64,000 nucleotides of DNA from Bacteroidales bacterium (GTDB lineage: Bacteria; Bacteroidota; Bacteroidia; Bacteroidales; UBA932), in NCBI GenBank assembly GCA_017534745.1, contig JAFXVX010000003.1, forward strand, positions 1-64,000. Reading direction: 5' to 3'. This document shows, piece after piece, positions 51,120 to 61,255 of this stretch; position 1 is the first letter of the stretch, and the number at the start of each line of letters is the position of its first letter. The position numbers and the translations under genes are program-made. The notes beneath the pieces were generated by a model, which had not been told where the DNA came from, did not search any database, and was given only the letters and a program-made list of their open reading frames with translations.

Positions 51120-52310
51120 TTGGAAGTAACCCACACCAACAAAGCTGTTTTCGTCGGGGTAATTCTGGACAAGTCTTCCGAAAGGAAGGTCCGGGAATAC
51201 CTCGACGAACTGGAATTTCTGGCCGAGACCGCCGGAGCCATAGGAGACCGCAAGTTTCTCCAGAGGCTCGACCGTCCCGACAGGGCCACTTATATAGGTC
51301 CGGGTAAACTGCAGGAAATCAAGGAATACTGCTGTGAAAACGACATTGAGTACGTCATCTTCGACGACGAACTCACAGGAATGCAGCAGCGAAACATCGA
51401 AAAGGCAATTGACAACAAAGCCATCAACGTCATAGACCGGACCAGCCTGATCCTTGAAATCTTCGCCCAAAGGGCCAAGACCTCCTACGCCAAAATGCAG
51501 GTCGAACTGGCTCATTATCAGTATCTTCTACCCCGCCTTGCCGGTATGTGGACCCACCTTGAAAGGCAGAGGGGCGGCATGGGGACCAGAGGCGGTATGG
51601 GTGAGACCCAGATAGAAATCGACCGCCGTATAGTCAAGGAAAAAATATCCAAACTGAAAGATCAGCTGACAAAAGTAGATCGCCAGATGGCGACCCAAAG
51701 GAGCAATCGAGGTTCGCTGGTCAGGCTCTCTCTTGTCGGCTACACCAACGTCGGGAAATCTACCCTGATGAACCTGCTTGCAAAGAGTGACGTTTTCGCA
51801 GAAAACAAACTCTTCGCGACGCTGGATACCACTGTAAGAAAGGTAGTTATAGAAAACGTGCCGTTCCTGCTGAGCGACACCGTCGGATTTATCCGCAAAC
51901 TCCCTACCCAACTTATCGAGGCCTTCAAAAGCACCCTCGACGAGGTCCGGGAGGCTGACATTCTGGTCCATGTGGTGGATATATCACACCCCGACTTTGA
52001 AGAACAGATGGAAGTCGTGGAAAAAACTCTCAAGGACATAGGTGCTGCCAATAAACCCATCTATGTGGTATTCAATAAAATAGACACCTATTCACCTGAG
52101 GAATACGACGAATTTTCCCTTGAGCCCAAGGGGAAGGAACACCGCACCCTGGACGAACTGAAAAACAGCTGGATTGCCCAGGAAAAGACCCCGTGCATCT
52201 TTATCTCAGCCAAAAACAGGACCGGCCTGGATAAACTCCGGAGTGACCTCTATAAGATGGTCGCCGAAATCCACGCAGGCCGGTATCCGTTTGATAATTT
52301 CCTTTGGTAA
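51120..52310 (+). CDS. hflX: GTPase HflX (ribosome-associated)
   Basis: 396 residues; start TTG 51120, only 4 bp after the tonB stop (no ATG fits the N-terminus). Domains: N-terminal HflX domain (GRKVREYLDEL-like, ATYIGPGKLQEIKEY, VIFDDELTGMQQRNIEKA, RTSLILEIFAQRAKT), coiled linker (GMGETQIEIDRRIVKEKI), and G domain with GYTNVGKST (G1), DTVGFIRKLP (G3) and NKID (G4). Splits or rescues ribosomes under stress. The stop abuts the convergent sdhB stop without spacing. Confidence 0.95.
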   Translation: MEVTHTNKAVFVGVILDKSSERKVREYLDELEFLAETAGAIGDRKFLQRLDRPDRATYIGPGKLQEIKEYCCENDIEYVIFDDELTGMQQRNIEKAIDNKAINVIDRTSLILEIFAQRAKTSYAKMQVELAHYQYLLPRLAGMWTHLERQRGGMGTRGGMGETQIEIDRRIVKEKISKLKDQLTKVDRQMATQRSNRGSLVRLSLVGYTNVGKSTLMNLLAKSDVFAENKLFATLDTTVRKVVIENVPFLLSDTVGFIRKLPTQLIEAFKSTLDEVREADILVHVVDISHPDFEEQMEVVEKTLKDIGAANKPIYVVFNKIDTYSPEEYDEFSLEPKGKEHRTLDELKNSWIAQEKTPCIFISAKNRTGLDKLRSDLYKMVAEIHAGRYPFDNFLW

Positions 52311-53054
52311 TTATTCGCTGAATTTAGCTTTTAAGAATTCACGATTGAGGCGGGCGATGTGATCGACCGTCACGTGCTTCGGGCATTCCATTTCGCAGGC
52401 GCGGGTATTTGTGCAGTTGCCGAATCCGAGTTCGTCCATCTTCGCAACCATGGCCTTAGCTCTGCGGGCCGCCTCCGGCTTGCCCTGGGGCAGGAGCGCC
52501 AGCGAACTGACACGGGCCGCCACAAAGAGCATAGCCGAGCCATTTTTACAGGTCGCAACACAGGCACCACAACCTACACAGGCCGCTGCATCCATACTGT
52601 CCTCAGCGGTGTCGTGAGGAATGAGAATAGCGTTGCCGTCCTGCGCCTGACCGGCACGGACGGTAATGAAACCTCCCGCCTGAAGAATCTTATCGAAGGC
52701 CTGACGGTCCACCACAAGATCCTTGATTACAGGAAAAGCCCCTGAGCGCCAAGGCTCTACGGTGATGGTAGCACCCGGCTTGAAGTGGCGCATAAACAGC
52801 TGGCAGGTCGTCACCTGATCGTCCGGACCGTGGGCGCGGCCATCGATGTACAGCGAGCACGCTCCGCAGATTCCTTCGCGGCAGTCGTGGTCGAAAGCTA
52901 TCGGATCCTTACCCTCGCGGATAAGCTGATCGTTGAGAATATCGAGCATTTCGAGGAAAGAGGCGTCCTCCTCCACATCCGTGACGTGGTATGTCTCGAA
53001 ATGACCTTTTGATTTGGCGTTTTTCTGGCGCCACACTTTGACATTGTATTCCAT
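52311..53054 (-). CDS. sdhB: Succinate dehydrogenase/fumarate reductase iron-sulfur subunit
   Basis: 247 residues. Plant-type 2Fe-2S site [19 protein letters not shown] near residue 58, then [14 protein letters not shown] and [15 protein letters not shown] for the 4Fe-4S and 3Fe-4S centres. Electron-transfer subunit of the membrane-bound complex that runs fumarate respiration in anaerobic Bacteroidales. 5 bp after sdhA. Confidence 0.97.
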   Translation of the reverse strand: MEYNVKVWRQKNAKSKGHFETYHVTDVEEDASFLEMLDILNDQLIREGKDPIAFDHDCREGICGACSLYIDGRAHGPDDQVTTCQLFMRHFKPGATITVEPWRSGAFPVIKDLVVDRQAFDKILQAGGFITVRAGQAQDGNAILIPHDTAEDSMDAAACVGCGACVATCKNGSAMLFVAARVSSLALLPQGKPEAARRAKAMVAKMDELGFGNCTNTRACEMECPKHVTVDHIARLNREFLKAKFSE

Positions 53055-53059
53055 AGCGA

Positions 53060-55009
53060 TCAGTCTTTGTAATTACGGGTTGCTATCTTAATATTTTCAT
53101 ACTGGAGAGGCTCCTTGTGGAGTTCGGGCTCCTTTCCGTCACCCTTGTACTCCCACGCGGCAACATACATGAAATTCTTGTCGTCGCGGAGAGTCTCGCC
53201 TTCCTCTGTCTGCATTTCCTCGCGGAAATGGCCGCCGCAGGACTCCTTCCTGTTGAGGGCGTCGCGGGCCATAAGTTCTCCAATATCAAAGAAATCTACA
53301 AGGCGAAGGGCTTTCTCGAGTTCCTGGTTGAACTCCTCGTTGGTCCCGGGGACGCGGACGGTCTTCCAAAACTCCTCGCGGAGCTTGCCTATCTCCTCAA
53401 TACCCTTCTTCAGGCCTTCTTCCGTACGGGCCATACCCACATAGTCCCACATGATGCGGCCAAGTTTTTTGTGGATGGAATCCACCGTCTCTGTACCCTT
53501 CACCGCGAATAGTTTTTCAATCCTCTCGCGGACAGCCTTTTCAGCCTCATCGAACTCAGGAGCGGAAACATCTGTCTTCGGCTCCGCAAACTTGTGGGAG
53601 AGATAATCACCGATGGTGTAAGGAAGGATGAAATAGCCGTCGGCAAGGCCCTGCATAAGGGCGGAAGCGCCGAGGCGGTTTCCACCGTGATCGGAGAAGT
53701 TGCACTCTCCGATGGCGTAGAGGCCCGGAATGGTCGTCTGCAGGTCATAATCCACCCAGAGGCCGCCCATCGTATAATGGATGGCGGGGTAAATCATCAT
53801 CGGCTCCTCCCAGGGAGAACTGGATGTAATCTTTTCGTACATCTGGAAGAGGTTTCCGTAGCGCTCCTCAACTCTCTGGTGACCAAGCCGCTTGATGGCG
53901 TCGGCAAAGTCGAGGAACACGGCGAGGCCCGTCTCATTTACACCAAAACCGGCGTCGCATCTCTCCTTTGCAGCGCGGGAAGCCACGTCGCGGGGCACAA
54001 GATTGCCGAAAGCCGGATAACGGCGCTCGAGATAGTAGTCGCGATCCTCTTCGGGAATCTGCGACGGCTTAATCTCGTGCTTACGGAGTTTGAGTACGTC
54101 CTCCATCTTTTTCGGTACCCATATACGGCCGTCATTACGGAGCGACTCCGACATGAGGGTCAGCTTGCACTGCTGCTCTCCGTGGACCGGAATACAGGTC
54201 GGGTGGATCTGCGCAAAGCAGGGGTTAGCGAAGAACGCGCCCTTCTTGTAGCACTGCCAGGCGGCGGATCCGTTGGAGTTCATCGCATTGGTGGAAAGGA
54301 AGTAGGCGTTTCCATAGCCGCCCGTCGCGAGGACGACGGCGTGGGCACCGAACCTTTCTATTTCGCCGGTCACAAGGTTACGGGCTATAATTCCCTTGGC
54401 CTGCCCGTTAATAATCACCAGATCCAGCATCTCGTGGCGAGGATAACTCTTGACGGTGCCGGCCGCAATCTCTTTATTCAGAGATGCGTACGCACCGAGA
54501 AGCAGCTGCTGGCCGGTCTGTCCCCTGGCGTAGAAAGTACGGCTTACCTGGACACCACCGAAGGAACGGTTAGCCAGGTATCCACCATACTCGCGGGCGA
54601 ACGGTACGCCCTGCGCCACGCACTGGTCGATTATGGCCGCACTGACTTCCGCGAGGCGATAGACGTTGGCTTCGCGGCTGCGGTAGTCGCCACCTTTTAT
54701 CGTGTCATAGAAAAGGCGATAGACGGAGTCGTTGTCGTTCTGATAGTTCTTAGCGGCGTTGATACCACCCTGGGCAGCAATGGAATGGGCCCGCCGGGGG
54801 GAATCGCTGATGCAGAATATCTTCACATTGTAACCCATCTCGCCGAGGGAGGCAGCTGCGGAAGCTCCGCCGAGTCCGGTTCCTACCACGATGACCTCGA
54901 GTTTTCTTTTGTTGTTGGGGCTTACGATACGGATTTCGGATTTGCGCTTCGTCCATTTTTCAGCGAGCGGTCCGTCCGGAATCTTTGATACGAGTTTATT
55001 GTCGGCCAT
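53060..55009 (-). CDS. sdhA: Succinate dehydrogenase/fumarate reductase flavoprotein subunit
   Basis: 649 residues from ATG 55009 (TTG 55033 is a weaker alternative). FAD-binding [34 protein letters not shown] (covalent FAD His region), [75 protein letters not shown]. Length and sequence fit the Bacteroidetes/epsilon-type enzyme, which normally has a five-helix cytochrome b subunit gene just upstream. That gene is absent here; an Ntn-type amidohydrolase gene lies 26 bp upstream instead. Confidence 0.97.
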   Translation of the reverse strand: MADNKLVSKIPDGPLAEKWTKRKSEIRIVSPNNKRKLEVIVVGTGLGGASAAASLGEMGYNVKIFCISDSPRRAHSIAAQGGINAAKNYQNDNDSVYRLFYDTIKGGDYRSREANVYRLAEVSAAIIDQCVAQGVPFAREYGGYLANRSFGGVQVSRTFYARGQTGQQLLLGAYASLNKEIAAGTVKSYPRHEMLDLVIINGQAKGIIARNLVTGEIERFGAHAVVLATGGYGNAYFLSTNAMNSNGSAAWQCYKKGAFFANPCFAQIHPTCIPVHGEQQCKLTLMSESLRNDGRIWVPKKMEDVLKLRKHEIKPSQIPEEDRDYYLERRYPAFGNLVPRDVASRAAKERCDAGFGVNETGLAVFLDFADAIKRLGHQRVEERYGNLFQMYEKITSSSPWEEPMMIYPAIHYTMGGLWVDYDLQTTIPGLYAIGECNFSDHGGNRLGASALMQGLADGYFILPYTIGDYLSHKFAEPKTDVSAPEFDEAEKAVRERIEKLFAVKGTETVDSIHKKLGRIMWDYVGMARTEEGLKKGIEEIGKLREEFWKTVRVPGTNEEFNQELEKALRLVDFFDIGELMARDALNRKESCGGHFREEMQTEEGETLRDDKNFMYVAAWEYKGDGKEPELHKEPLQYENIKIATRNYKD

Positions 55010-55035
55010 AACTTTATTGATTATAGGGTGCAATT

Positions 55036-56067
55036 TTAATCATTTTTAGCGAGTTTTTCAACCTCTGTGCGGTATTTAAGATAAGCGCACTTCCTTATAC
55101 AGGCGTAGCCGGCAGGAAACCTGCTGTCCACAATCCTCTCAACATCAGAAAGTACCTTTCTCAAATCGGCTCCTGATGCCTTTGCTTTTTTGGCGAGAGA
55201 ACATATAGGTGCATTTCCGTCCCCTTCCGCCGTCATGTATGACGGAATATCTTCCGAAAACACCAACGGTATATACGGAACGCTGTCCGGAGAACCCAGG
55301 CAGGTCCACATAACTGCTTCCTTTCCAGCGGCAGCCCCTTCGAATACGGTCGAAGAAGTGGTTATATCCCGAAGTATAGGGCTTCCGGAACGGGAAATTC
55401 CATTTATTATACTCCTGTGATCAAATACCTCCATCCCGGAAAAAATAAGCGAAGCTTTTTCGTATCGGTCAACTCCCCTCCTGTCGGCCACCCTTCCGCT
55501 GAACGAAAAATTGGTTACTACCATATATCCCGACGGAACATTATTAACGTCGTACTTTACTGATTTATGGTTGTTTATCTCATAAAATGCGGCCCCGCCA
55601 AAAGCGTCTATAACCCCGAAATTTCCCTCCACGCCCATCGGACGTGACAGGGTATCTATAAAGGACTCGAAATCCGCGACGCTCGCACAGATTTCGAGCG
55701 CACGGTACATTACCACACCCTCCCTGTCCATACAGGAGGAGGGAATGTTGTCATCCTTTATATTATAAGAAGCCGTGTCCATTATGCAGAACCCGGCGGA
55801 GTTCATTCCACACCACACTTCGGGGACACCACCGGTTTTCCTTGCAATCGGCGAAGACCGCCAGGAGGAGTTCACGAGGCCTATTATGTCGTAATGTTCC
55901 CCGTGGAACATTTCTATTTTGCTGTCTGGAACTCCAGTATCCCTGTGCTTCAACATGACCGGCCTGCCTATGCCGGATTTCTCAGCCGACACTATGACGG
56001 CTGTGCAGCATATTGCGGGAAATACGCTCGAAAAAACAATTAGAAGCGACAGTAAAATCCTTTTCAT
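55036..56067 (-). CDS. Exported Ntn-type C-N hydrolase (acyl-CoA:IPN acyltransferase/C45 family)
   Basis: 343 residues from ATG 56067; the longer frame to 56118 lies within ruvB. Signal peptide [20 protein letters not shown]; cleavage before CTAVIVSA would expose the N-terminal Cys nucleophile typical of Ntn hydrolases. [32 protein letters not shown] and [20 protein letters not shown] match the C45/AAT-like pattern (linear amides). Possible substrates are acylated amino acids or bile-acid-like amides; not determinable here. One bp after ruvB, so cotranscribed. Confidence 0.75.
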   Translation of the reverse strand: MKRILLSLLIVFSSVFPAICCTAVIVSAEKSGIGRPVMLKHRDTGVPDSKIEMFHGEHYDIIGLVNSSWRSSPIARKTGGVPEVWCGMNSAGFCIMDTASYNIKDDNIPSSCMDREGVVMYRALEICASVADFESFIDTLSRPMGVEGNFGVIDAFGGAAFYEINNHKSVKYDVNNVPSGYMVVTNFSFSGRVADRRGVDRYEKASLIFSGMEVFDHRSIINGISRSGSPILRDITTSSTVFEGAAAGKEAVMWTCLGSPDSVPYIPLVFSEDIPSYMTAEGDGNAPICSLAKKAKASGADLRKVLSDVERIVDSRFPAGYACIRKCAYLKYRTEVEKLAKND

Positions 56068-56068
56068 A

Positions 56069-57103
56069 CTAGAAAAGGGACCCCGCCGCGTCGGGATTAT
56101 TCTTAAAAAGGTACTCATCCAGGCCTAAATGCCTGTAAGCCAGCTCGGTCGCTATACGCCCTCTCTGGGTCCTCACTATGAAGCCTTCCTTTATGAGGAA
56201 AGGCTCGTAAACCTCTTCCAGAGTCCCCTGATCTTCGCTGATAGCGGTCGCCAGGGTACCGGCACCGACAGGGCCGCCTTTGAAAAGGGTTATTATGGTA
56301 CGAAGTATCTTATTGTCAATGGAATCGAGTCCCCTCTTGTCGATCTTCAACTTGTTGAGGGCAAAACGGGCTATCTCCAGATCGATGTTGCCATCTCCCA
56401 TCACCTGGGCGAAGTCGCGCACCCTACGGAGAAGGGCGTTCGCGATTCGCGGAGTGCCGCGGCTGCGCAGCGCAATCTCTTCCGCAGCTTCCTCGTCGAT
56501 TGAAACCCCAAGGATGGAAGCGCTTCTCTCAACTATTTTCTTCAGCTCCGACTTATCGTAATAGTCTAAAGGACAAGTTATTCCAAATCTCTCCCGAAGA
56601 GGGGCGCTGAGAAGACCGCTGCGGGTAGTTGCTCCCACGAGCGTGAACGGCTCGATGGTGAGCCGCACCGACCTCGCCCCCGGTCCCTTGTCCACCATTA
56701 TATCTATCACGTAATCCTCCATAGCTGAGTAGAGATACTCCTCCACCTCAGCCGAGAGCCGGTGGATTTCGTCGATAAACAGCACGTCACCCTTTTCGAG
56801 ACCTGTCAGGAGACCCGCAAGATTGCCGGGCTTATCCAGCACCGGCCCGGATGTCACCTTCATGTTTACGCCCATCTCGTTGGCGATGATGTGCGCTAGG
56901 GTAGTTTTTCCCAGACCGGGAGGGCCGTGAAAGAGCGTATGATCCAGCGCCTCCCCCCTCTGGAGAGCCGCTTTTATATAAATACGGAGATTGGAGACTA
57001 TTTCACTCTGTCCGGTGAAATCCGTCAGCTCCTGAGGCCTGATTATTCCTTCAAAATCGTTATCTTTACCGGCCGAAGCCTCCCTGGGGTCAAAATCGCT
57101 CAT
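56069..57103 (-). CDS. ruvB: Holliday junction branch-migration helicase RuvB
   Basis: 344 residues. AAA+ ATPase: [11 protein letters not shown], Walker [12 protein letters not shown], Walker B FIDEIHRL, sensor 1 [19 protein letters not shown], sensor 2 [18 protein letters not shown], and the C-terminal winged helix ([17 protein letters not shown]). Motor of RuvABC. Separate from ruvA (37001). Promoter -7 box TATATTTG at 57130-57123 on the minus strand. Confidence 0.98.
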   Translation of the reverse strand: MSDFDPREASAGKDNDFEGIIRPQELTDFTGQSEIVSNLRIYIKAALQRGEALDHTLFHGPPGLGKTTLAHIIANEMGVNMKVTSGPVLDKPGNLAGLLTGLEKGDVLFIDEIHRLSAEVEEYLYSAMEDYVIDIMVDKGPGARSVRLTIEPFTLVGATTRSGLLSAPLRERFGITCPLDYYDKSELKKIVERSASILGVSIDEEAAEEIALRSRGTPRIANALLRRVRDFAQVMGDGNIDLEIARFALNKLKIDKRGLDSIDNKILRTIITLFKGGPVGAGTLATAISEDQGTLEEVYEPFLIKEGFIVRTQRGRIATELAYRHLGLDEYLFKNNPDAAGSLF

Positions 57104-57122
57104 TGCTATATTTTTTATTCAA

Positions 57123-57130
57123 CAAATATA
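57123..57130 (-). promoter_or_regulatory. -7 box of ruvB
   Basis: TATATTTG on the minus strand, 19 nt before the ruvB ATG. Confidence 0.5.
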
Positions 57131-57174
57131 TTCTTTTTAATTTAGATTTTGTTTTTGTTTACGCCGGTGAATTG

Positions 57175-57327
57175 GTTGATAAGTTTGTAATTTATTGATA
57201 ATTAAAAAATTATAATTCAAAATATTGTTAATTATCTTTTTGAAAACCTGTGGACGGTGTTTACACTTTCCGCCCCCTCTTTTGAAAAACCCACTTATCA
57301 ACACCTTTTCAACCGACTTATTAACAA
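57175..57327. other. A/T-rich region with DnaA-box-like motifs between ruvB and mfd
   Basis: Within the 228-bp divergent gap: CTTATCAACC on the minus strand (57184-57175), TCCACA on the minus strand within CCTGTGGAC (57248-57256), TTATCAACA (57295-57303), TTTTCAACC (57307-57315) and TTATTAACA (57318-57326). The first two thirds are almost pure A/T. These match TTATNCACA only loosely. Could be an origin, a DnaA-regulated promoter of mfd, or chance in A/T-rich DNA. Confidence 0.25.
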
Positions 57328-57331
57328 AATT

Positions 57332-60300
57332 ATGATTATTGGCGGAAATACGACGGCGCTGCTGCGGAATAAGATGAAAGGGCAAAAGGATGTCTTTTGC
57401 TCGGGGCTGTTCTTATCTGCGAGGTGGTTTGTTGTGAATCAGGCGGCTATAGAGGGGTTGAATGTGATAGTACTGCCTAATAAAGAGGCGGCGGAATACT
57501 GCAGCGCGGATCTTTATAATATAGTAGAGGGCGATAAAGTGTTCTTTCTGCCGGATTCGGGGCGCTCGGTTGAAAGGAGTAATTATAAATCGACGCTGCT
57601 CGTCCAGAGGACGGCGGCGCTCGGAAAGATTACTGCGGCAGGCAAGACGGGTGAGCAGGTTTTCATAGTGACCTATCCGGATGCCCTATCCGAGGGGGTT
57701 CCGTCGGAAGAAAAACTTGGAGAGTCGCTTTTACACATTGAGAAAGGGACCAGAATACCCTTTAACAGTGTAATAGACAGCCTCCGGGACAATGGCTTCG
57801 AGAAGGCCGACTTCGTGTCGGCGCCAGGGCAATATGCCGTGAGGGGATCGCTTATCGATATATTTTCATTCTCACTGGAGCACCCCTACAGGGTTTCTTT
57901 CTTCGGAAACGAAATAGAAAAAATACACATATTTGATTGTAACACGCAACTTTCCATAAGGGACTGCGACGAGGCGGACATTTATCCGGATATAGTGAGC
58001 GGAGCGGCGGAAGGCAGTTGCGAGCGCTCACTGCTGGAAATACTCCCGCCCTCCAGCGTGCTCTGGCTGGACTCCTCCGATATGTACAAAGACCGGGAGT
58101 TTTTCCGGGAGACGGAGCGGTACAGGAGGGTATTTCTCGAGGTTCCGCTTGAAGAGCAGGGCACTGACGCGGTAAAATTTTCCATCTCGCCGCAACCTGT
58201 ATTCAATAAAAACTTTGAACTGCTTGCTGCCGACATCCGCTCGCGGATGGAACACGGCTACAAAGTGATGGTGTTCGGAGAAAGGTCGAACCAGCTGGAA
58301 AGAATTAAATCAGTGCTGCTGCAGAGCGGCTGCCCGTCGCCGGAGTTCGTGAGTGGAAAAAACATCCACAGCGGATTCATAGATGCCGAGGAAAAGATAT
58401 GCTGTTATTCTGACCACGAGATATTCGACCGTTTCCACAGGGTCCGCCTGCGCCGGACAGTGGAGAAGTCCGAACAGTTGACTCTCAACGATATAGCCTC
58501 GTTCCGCCTCGGCGATTACATTGTCCATATAGACCACGGAGTCGGAATATTCGGCGGGCTGGTAAAGATGCGGGATGACAAGGACCGGGTGAAGGAAGTG
58601 GTGAAACTGATGTACAGGGACGGCGACGTGGTTTTCGTATCTGTTCATTCACTGCACAAGATATCACGTTTCCGTTCGAGGGAAGGAGAGCCCCCGAAGA
58701 TCAACAAACTCGGCTCGAAGACCTGGCAGACGCTTAAAAACAACGCGAAAAGCCGCGTCAAGGACATCGCAAAGGACCTTATACAGTTATATGCCAGGCG
58801 GAAGGCATCCAAAGGATACGCTTACTCGCCTGACACTTACCTTCAGGAAGAACTCGAGTCGTCGTTCATGTACGAGGACACTCCGGATCAGGAGAAAGCG
58901 ACAAAGGCTGTCAAACTGGATATGGAGGACACCTGCCCGATGGACAGGCTCGTCTGCGGCGACGTCGGTTTCGGTAAGACCGAGGTGGCGATTCGTGCGG
59001 CTTTCAAGGCCGTCGCCGACAACAAGCAGGTAGCCGTCCTTGTGCCGACGACCATCCTCGCCCTGCAGCACTACAACACATTTACTTCGCGCCTGAAGGA
59101 TTTTCCGTGCAGTATAGACTATGTCAGCCGGCTTCGCACGGCCCGTCAGATAACGGACATAAAAAACCGCCTTGCCTCCGGTAAACTGGACATAGTGATA
59201 GGAACCCACAAGATGTTGGGAGGCGGATTTTCGTTCAAGGACCTTGGGCTTCTGATTATTGACGAAGAGCAGAAATTCGGAGTATCCGCCAAGGAAAAAC
59301 TTCGCACCCTGAAGGAGTCCGTGGATACCCTGACACTGACGGCAACCCCCATCCCGCGAACGCTGCAGTTCTCACTTCTCGGCGCCCGTGACCTTTCCAT
59401 CATAAACACTCCGCCGCCGAACAGGATACCGGTACAGACGGAAATCATCAAGTTCGACAAGGATGACATACGGAGTATTCTCAATTACGAACTCAACCGC
59501 GGCGGACAGGTGTTTTTCGTCCACAACAACGTGGAAGAACTGCCCTCTATAGGGGAAATCCTCCAGCGCCTGGTGCCGGATGCAAGGATTTGCATCGCGC
59601 ACGGCCAGATGGAATCAAAGGAACTGGAAAACAAAGTACTGGATTTCATCAGGGGAGAGTACGATATTCTTCTCTGTACCACTATTATTGAGAACGGTCT
59701 CGACATACCGAACGCCAACACAATCATAATCAGCCAGGCGCAGAACATCGGCCTCAGCGACCTCCACCAGCTGCGCGGGAGAGTCGGCCGCTCCAACCGC
59801 AAGGCGTTCTGTTACCTGATAGTGCCGCCGCTTATAACCATCACCGAAGATGCCCGACGCCGCCTCAAGGCCATCGAGGAGTTCTCGGATCTCGGCAGCG
59901 GATTCAATATAGCGATGCAGGACCTCGATATCCGCGGCGCCGGCAACCTGCTCGGCGCGGAGCAGAGCGGATTCATCTCCGACATGGGATACGAGACCTA
60001 CCAGAAGATACTTTCGGAGGCGATGGAAGAACTCGGAGTAGAGACGGGCTTCGAGACCGCCGCCGCTTCGGACGGGTTCTACACGGACTGCACCGTAGAG
60101 ACCGACCAGCCGGCGCTGATTCCGGACACATATATAGACATAACCGCTGAAAAGATAAGGATTTACAAGCAGCTCGACTCCCTTTCTTCCGACAAGGAAC
60201 TCGACAGGCTCTCCTCCACCCTGGAGGACCGTTTCGGCCCCCTGCCGGAGGAGGTGGTGAACCTTTTCAATGTCGTCAAACTACGCAACGCCGCCTCGGA

Positions 60301-60523
60301 GCTCGGCTTTGAGAAGGCGATAGTCAAGAACGGCCTCCAGATAATGTTTTTCATCTCCAACCAGATGTCGCCGTACTACAAATCCGACGTTTTCAAGCGG
60401 ATTATCGACAACATCGGCAGGACCCGCTTTGAATTCAAACAGAGTGAAGGCCGGCTCAAACTTGTCACCCGCGGAGTGGACTCCCTCGGCAAGGCATTGG
60501 AAAATCTCAGGATATTTTCGTAA
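57332..60523 (+). CDS. mfd: Transcription-repair coupling factor
   Basis: 1063 residues from ATG 57332. UvrB-like N-terminal part (LSARWFVVNQAA, DKVFFLPDSGRS, FVSAPGQYAVRGSLIDIFS), RNA polymerase interaction domain (GDYIVHIDHGVGIFGGL), helicase with Walker A GDVGFGKTEVAIRAAF near residue 545, DEEQKFGV, LTATPIPRTLQFSL, TTIIENGLDIPNANTII, QLRGRVGRSNRKAFCYL, and the C-terminal TRCF domain (DLDIRGAGNLLGAEQSGFI). Displaces stalled RNA polymerase and recruits UvrA. coaX follows after 21 bp. Confidence 0.98.
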   Translation: MIIGGNTTALLRNKMKGQKDVFCSGLFLSARWFVVNQAAIEGLNVIVLPNKEAAEYCSADLYNIVEGDKVFFLPDSGRSVERSNYKSTLLVQRTAALGKITAAGKTGEQVFIVTYPDALSEGVPSEEKLGESLLHIEKGTRIPFNSVIDSLRDNGFEKADFVSAPGQYAVRGSLIDIFSFSLEHPYRVSFFGNEIEKIHIFDCNTQLSIRDCDEADIYPDIVSGAAEGSCERSLLEILPPSSVLWLDSSDMYKDREFFRETERYRRVFLEVPLEEQGTDAVKFSISPQPVFNKNFELLAADIRSRMEHGYKVMVFGERSNQLERIKSVLLQSGCPSPEFVSGKNIHSGFIDAEEKICCYSDHEIFDRFHRVRLRRTVEKSEQLTLNDIASFRLGDYIVHIDHGVGIFGGLVKMRDDKDRVKEVVKLMYRDGDVVFVSVHSLHKISRFRSREGEPPKINKLGSKTWQTLKNNAKSRVKDIAKDLIQLYARRKASKGYAYSPDTYLQEELESSFMYEDTPDQEKATKAVKLDMEDTCPMDRLVCGDVGFGKTEVAIRAAFKAVADNKQVAVLVPTTILALQHYNTFTSRLKDFPCSIDYVSRLRTARQITDIKNRLASGKLDIVIGTHKMLGGGFSFKDLGLLIIDEEQKFGVSAKEKLRTLKESVDTLTLTATPIPRTLQFSLLGARDLSIINTPPPNRIPVQTEIIKFDKDDIRSILNYELNRGGQVFFVHNNVEELPSIGEILQRLVPDARICIAHGQMESKELENKVLDFIRGEYDILLCTTIIENGLDIPNANTIIISQAQNIGLSDLHQLRGRVGRSNRKAFCYLIVPPLITITEDARRRLKAIEEFSDLGSGFNIAMQDLDIRGAGNLLGAEQSGFISDMGYETYQKILSEAMEELGVETGFETAAASDGFYTDCTVETDQPALIPDTYIDITAEKIRIYKQLDSLSSDKELDRLSSTLEDRFGPLPEEVVNLFNVVKLRNAASELGFEKAIVKNGLQIMFFISNQMSPYYKSDVFKRIIDNIGRTRFEFKQSEGRLKLVTRGVDSLGKALENLRIFS

Positions 60524-60544
60524 TTTAGCAGGAATTTAGAAGTT

Positions 60545-61255
60545 ATGAACCTGCTGATTGAGATAGGAAACACGGCGTTGAAGGCGGCCTGGGCGGAAGG
60601 TATCACCCTTGGAAAAACCTTCCGCTACCAGGGAGAAAAACCCATAGAGTTCATCTACACCCTGACGGAAAAAGAGAAGCCGGAGAAAATGGTAATTTCC
60701 TCTGTCTATGACATTTCCGCTGAGGATGCCGCCGGCCTTGCCGCCGAGTGCCACTCCCTCCTGCTGCTGGATCCGTCCCATAAGGAAGTGATGAGCGCCC
60801 ATTCCCTTCCGGAATACCTTTCCTACGACAGGGCTGCCTCAATCATCGCTGCGCAGTACCTTTTCAAAGGAAAAGGCGTCACTCTCGTCGATTTCGGTAC
60901 GACCCTTACGATAGATTTTACCGATGCTTCCGGCACTTACAAGGGTGGTAACATTTCCGTCGGCTGCCGCACGAGGTTCAAGGCCCTCAACCGTTACTCC
61001 CGTCGTCTTCCGCTGGTCAACACCCCCGAAGATGCGCCGCAAACAGGTTCTTCGATAGAAAGTTCTATCGAGGCCGGAGTCATCTCGGGCATAATCTTTG
61101 AAATCGGGGGCTACCTCGGTGAAAACCCCTCGAATATGGTCGTATTCACCGGCGGGGACGCAAATTATTTTGCAAAACGGATGAAAAAATCGATATTTGT
61201 GGTTCCCAACCTTGTGCTGATGGGCCTGGCCCTTATAGCAGAGTCCGATGGATAG
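60545..61255 (+). CDS. coaX: Type III pantothenate kinase
   Basis: 236 residues. First step of coenzyme A synthesis. ASKHA fold: MNLLIEIGNTALKAAW (phosphate loop), DRAASIIAAQYLFKGKGVTLVDFGTTLTIDF, GGNISVGCRTRFKALN, SSIEAGVISGI, VVFTGGDA. The conserved Asp of DxGNT is Glu here (EIGNT), and the usual GGxIxPG is GGNISVG. The second Asp in VDFGTT is kept. Overlaps the next gene by 8 bp. Confidence 0.92.
   Translation: MNLLIEIGNTALKAAWAEGITLGKTFRYQGEKPIEFIYTLTEKEKPEKMVISSVYDISAEDAAGLAAECHSLLLLDPSHKEVMSAHSLPEYLSYDRAASIIAAQYLFKGKGVTLVDFGTTLTIDFTDASGTYKGGNISVGCRTRFKALNRYSRRLPLVNTPEDAPQTGSSIESSIEAGVISGIIFEIGGYLGENPSNMVVFTGGDANYFAKRMKKSIFVVPNLVLMGLALIAESDG

Noticed and set aside
53594..54988. Long plus-strand open frame opposite sdhA (464 codons)
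   Set aside because: Shadow of sdhA; low-complexity composition and no domain pattern.
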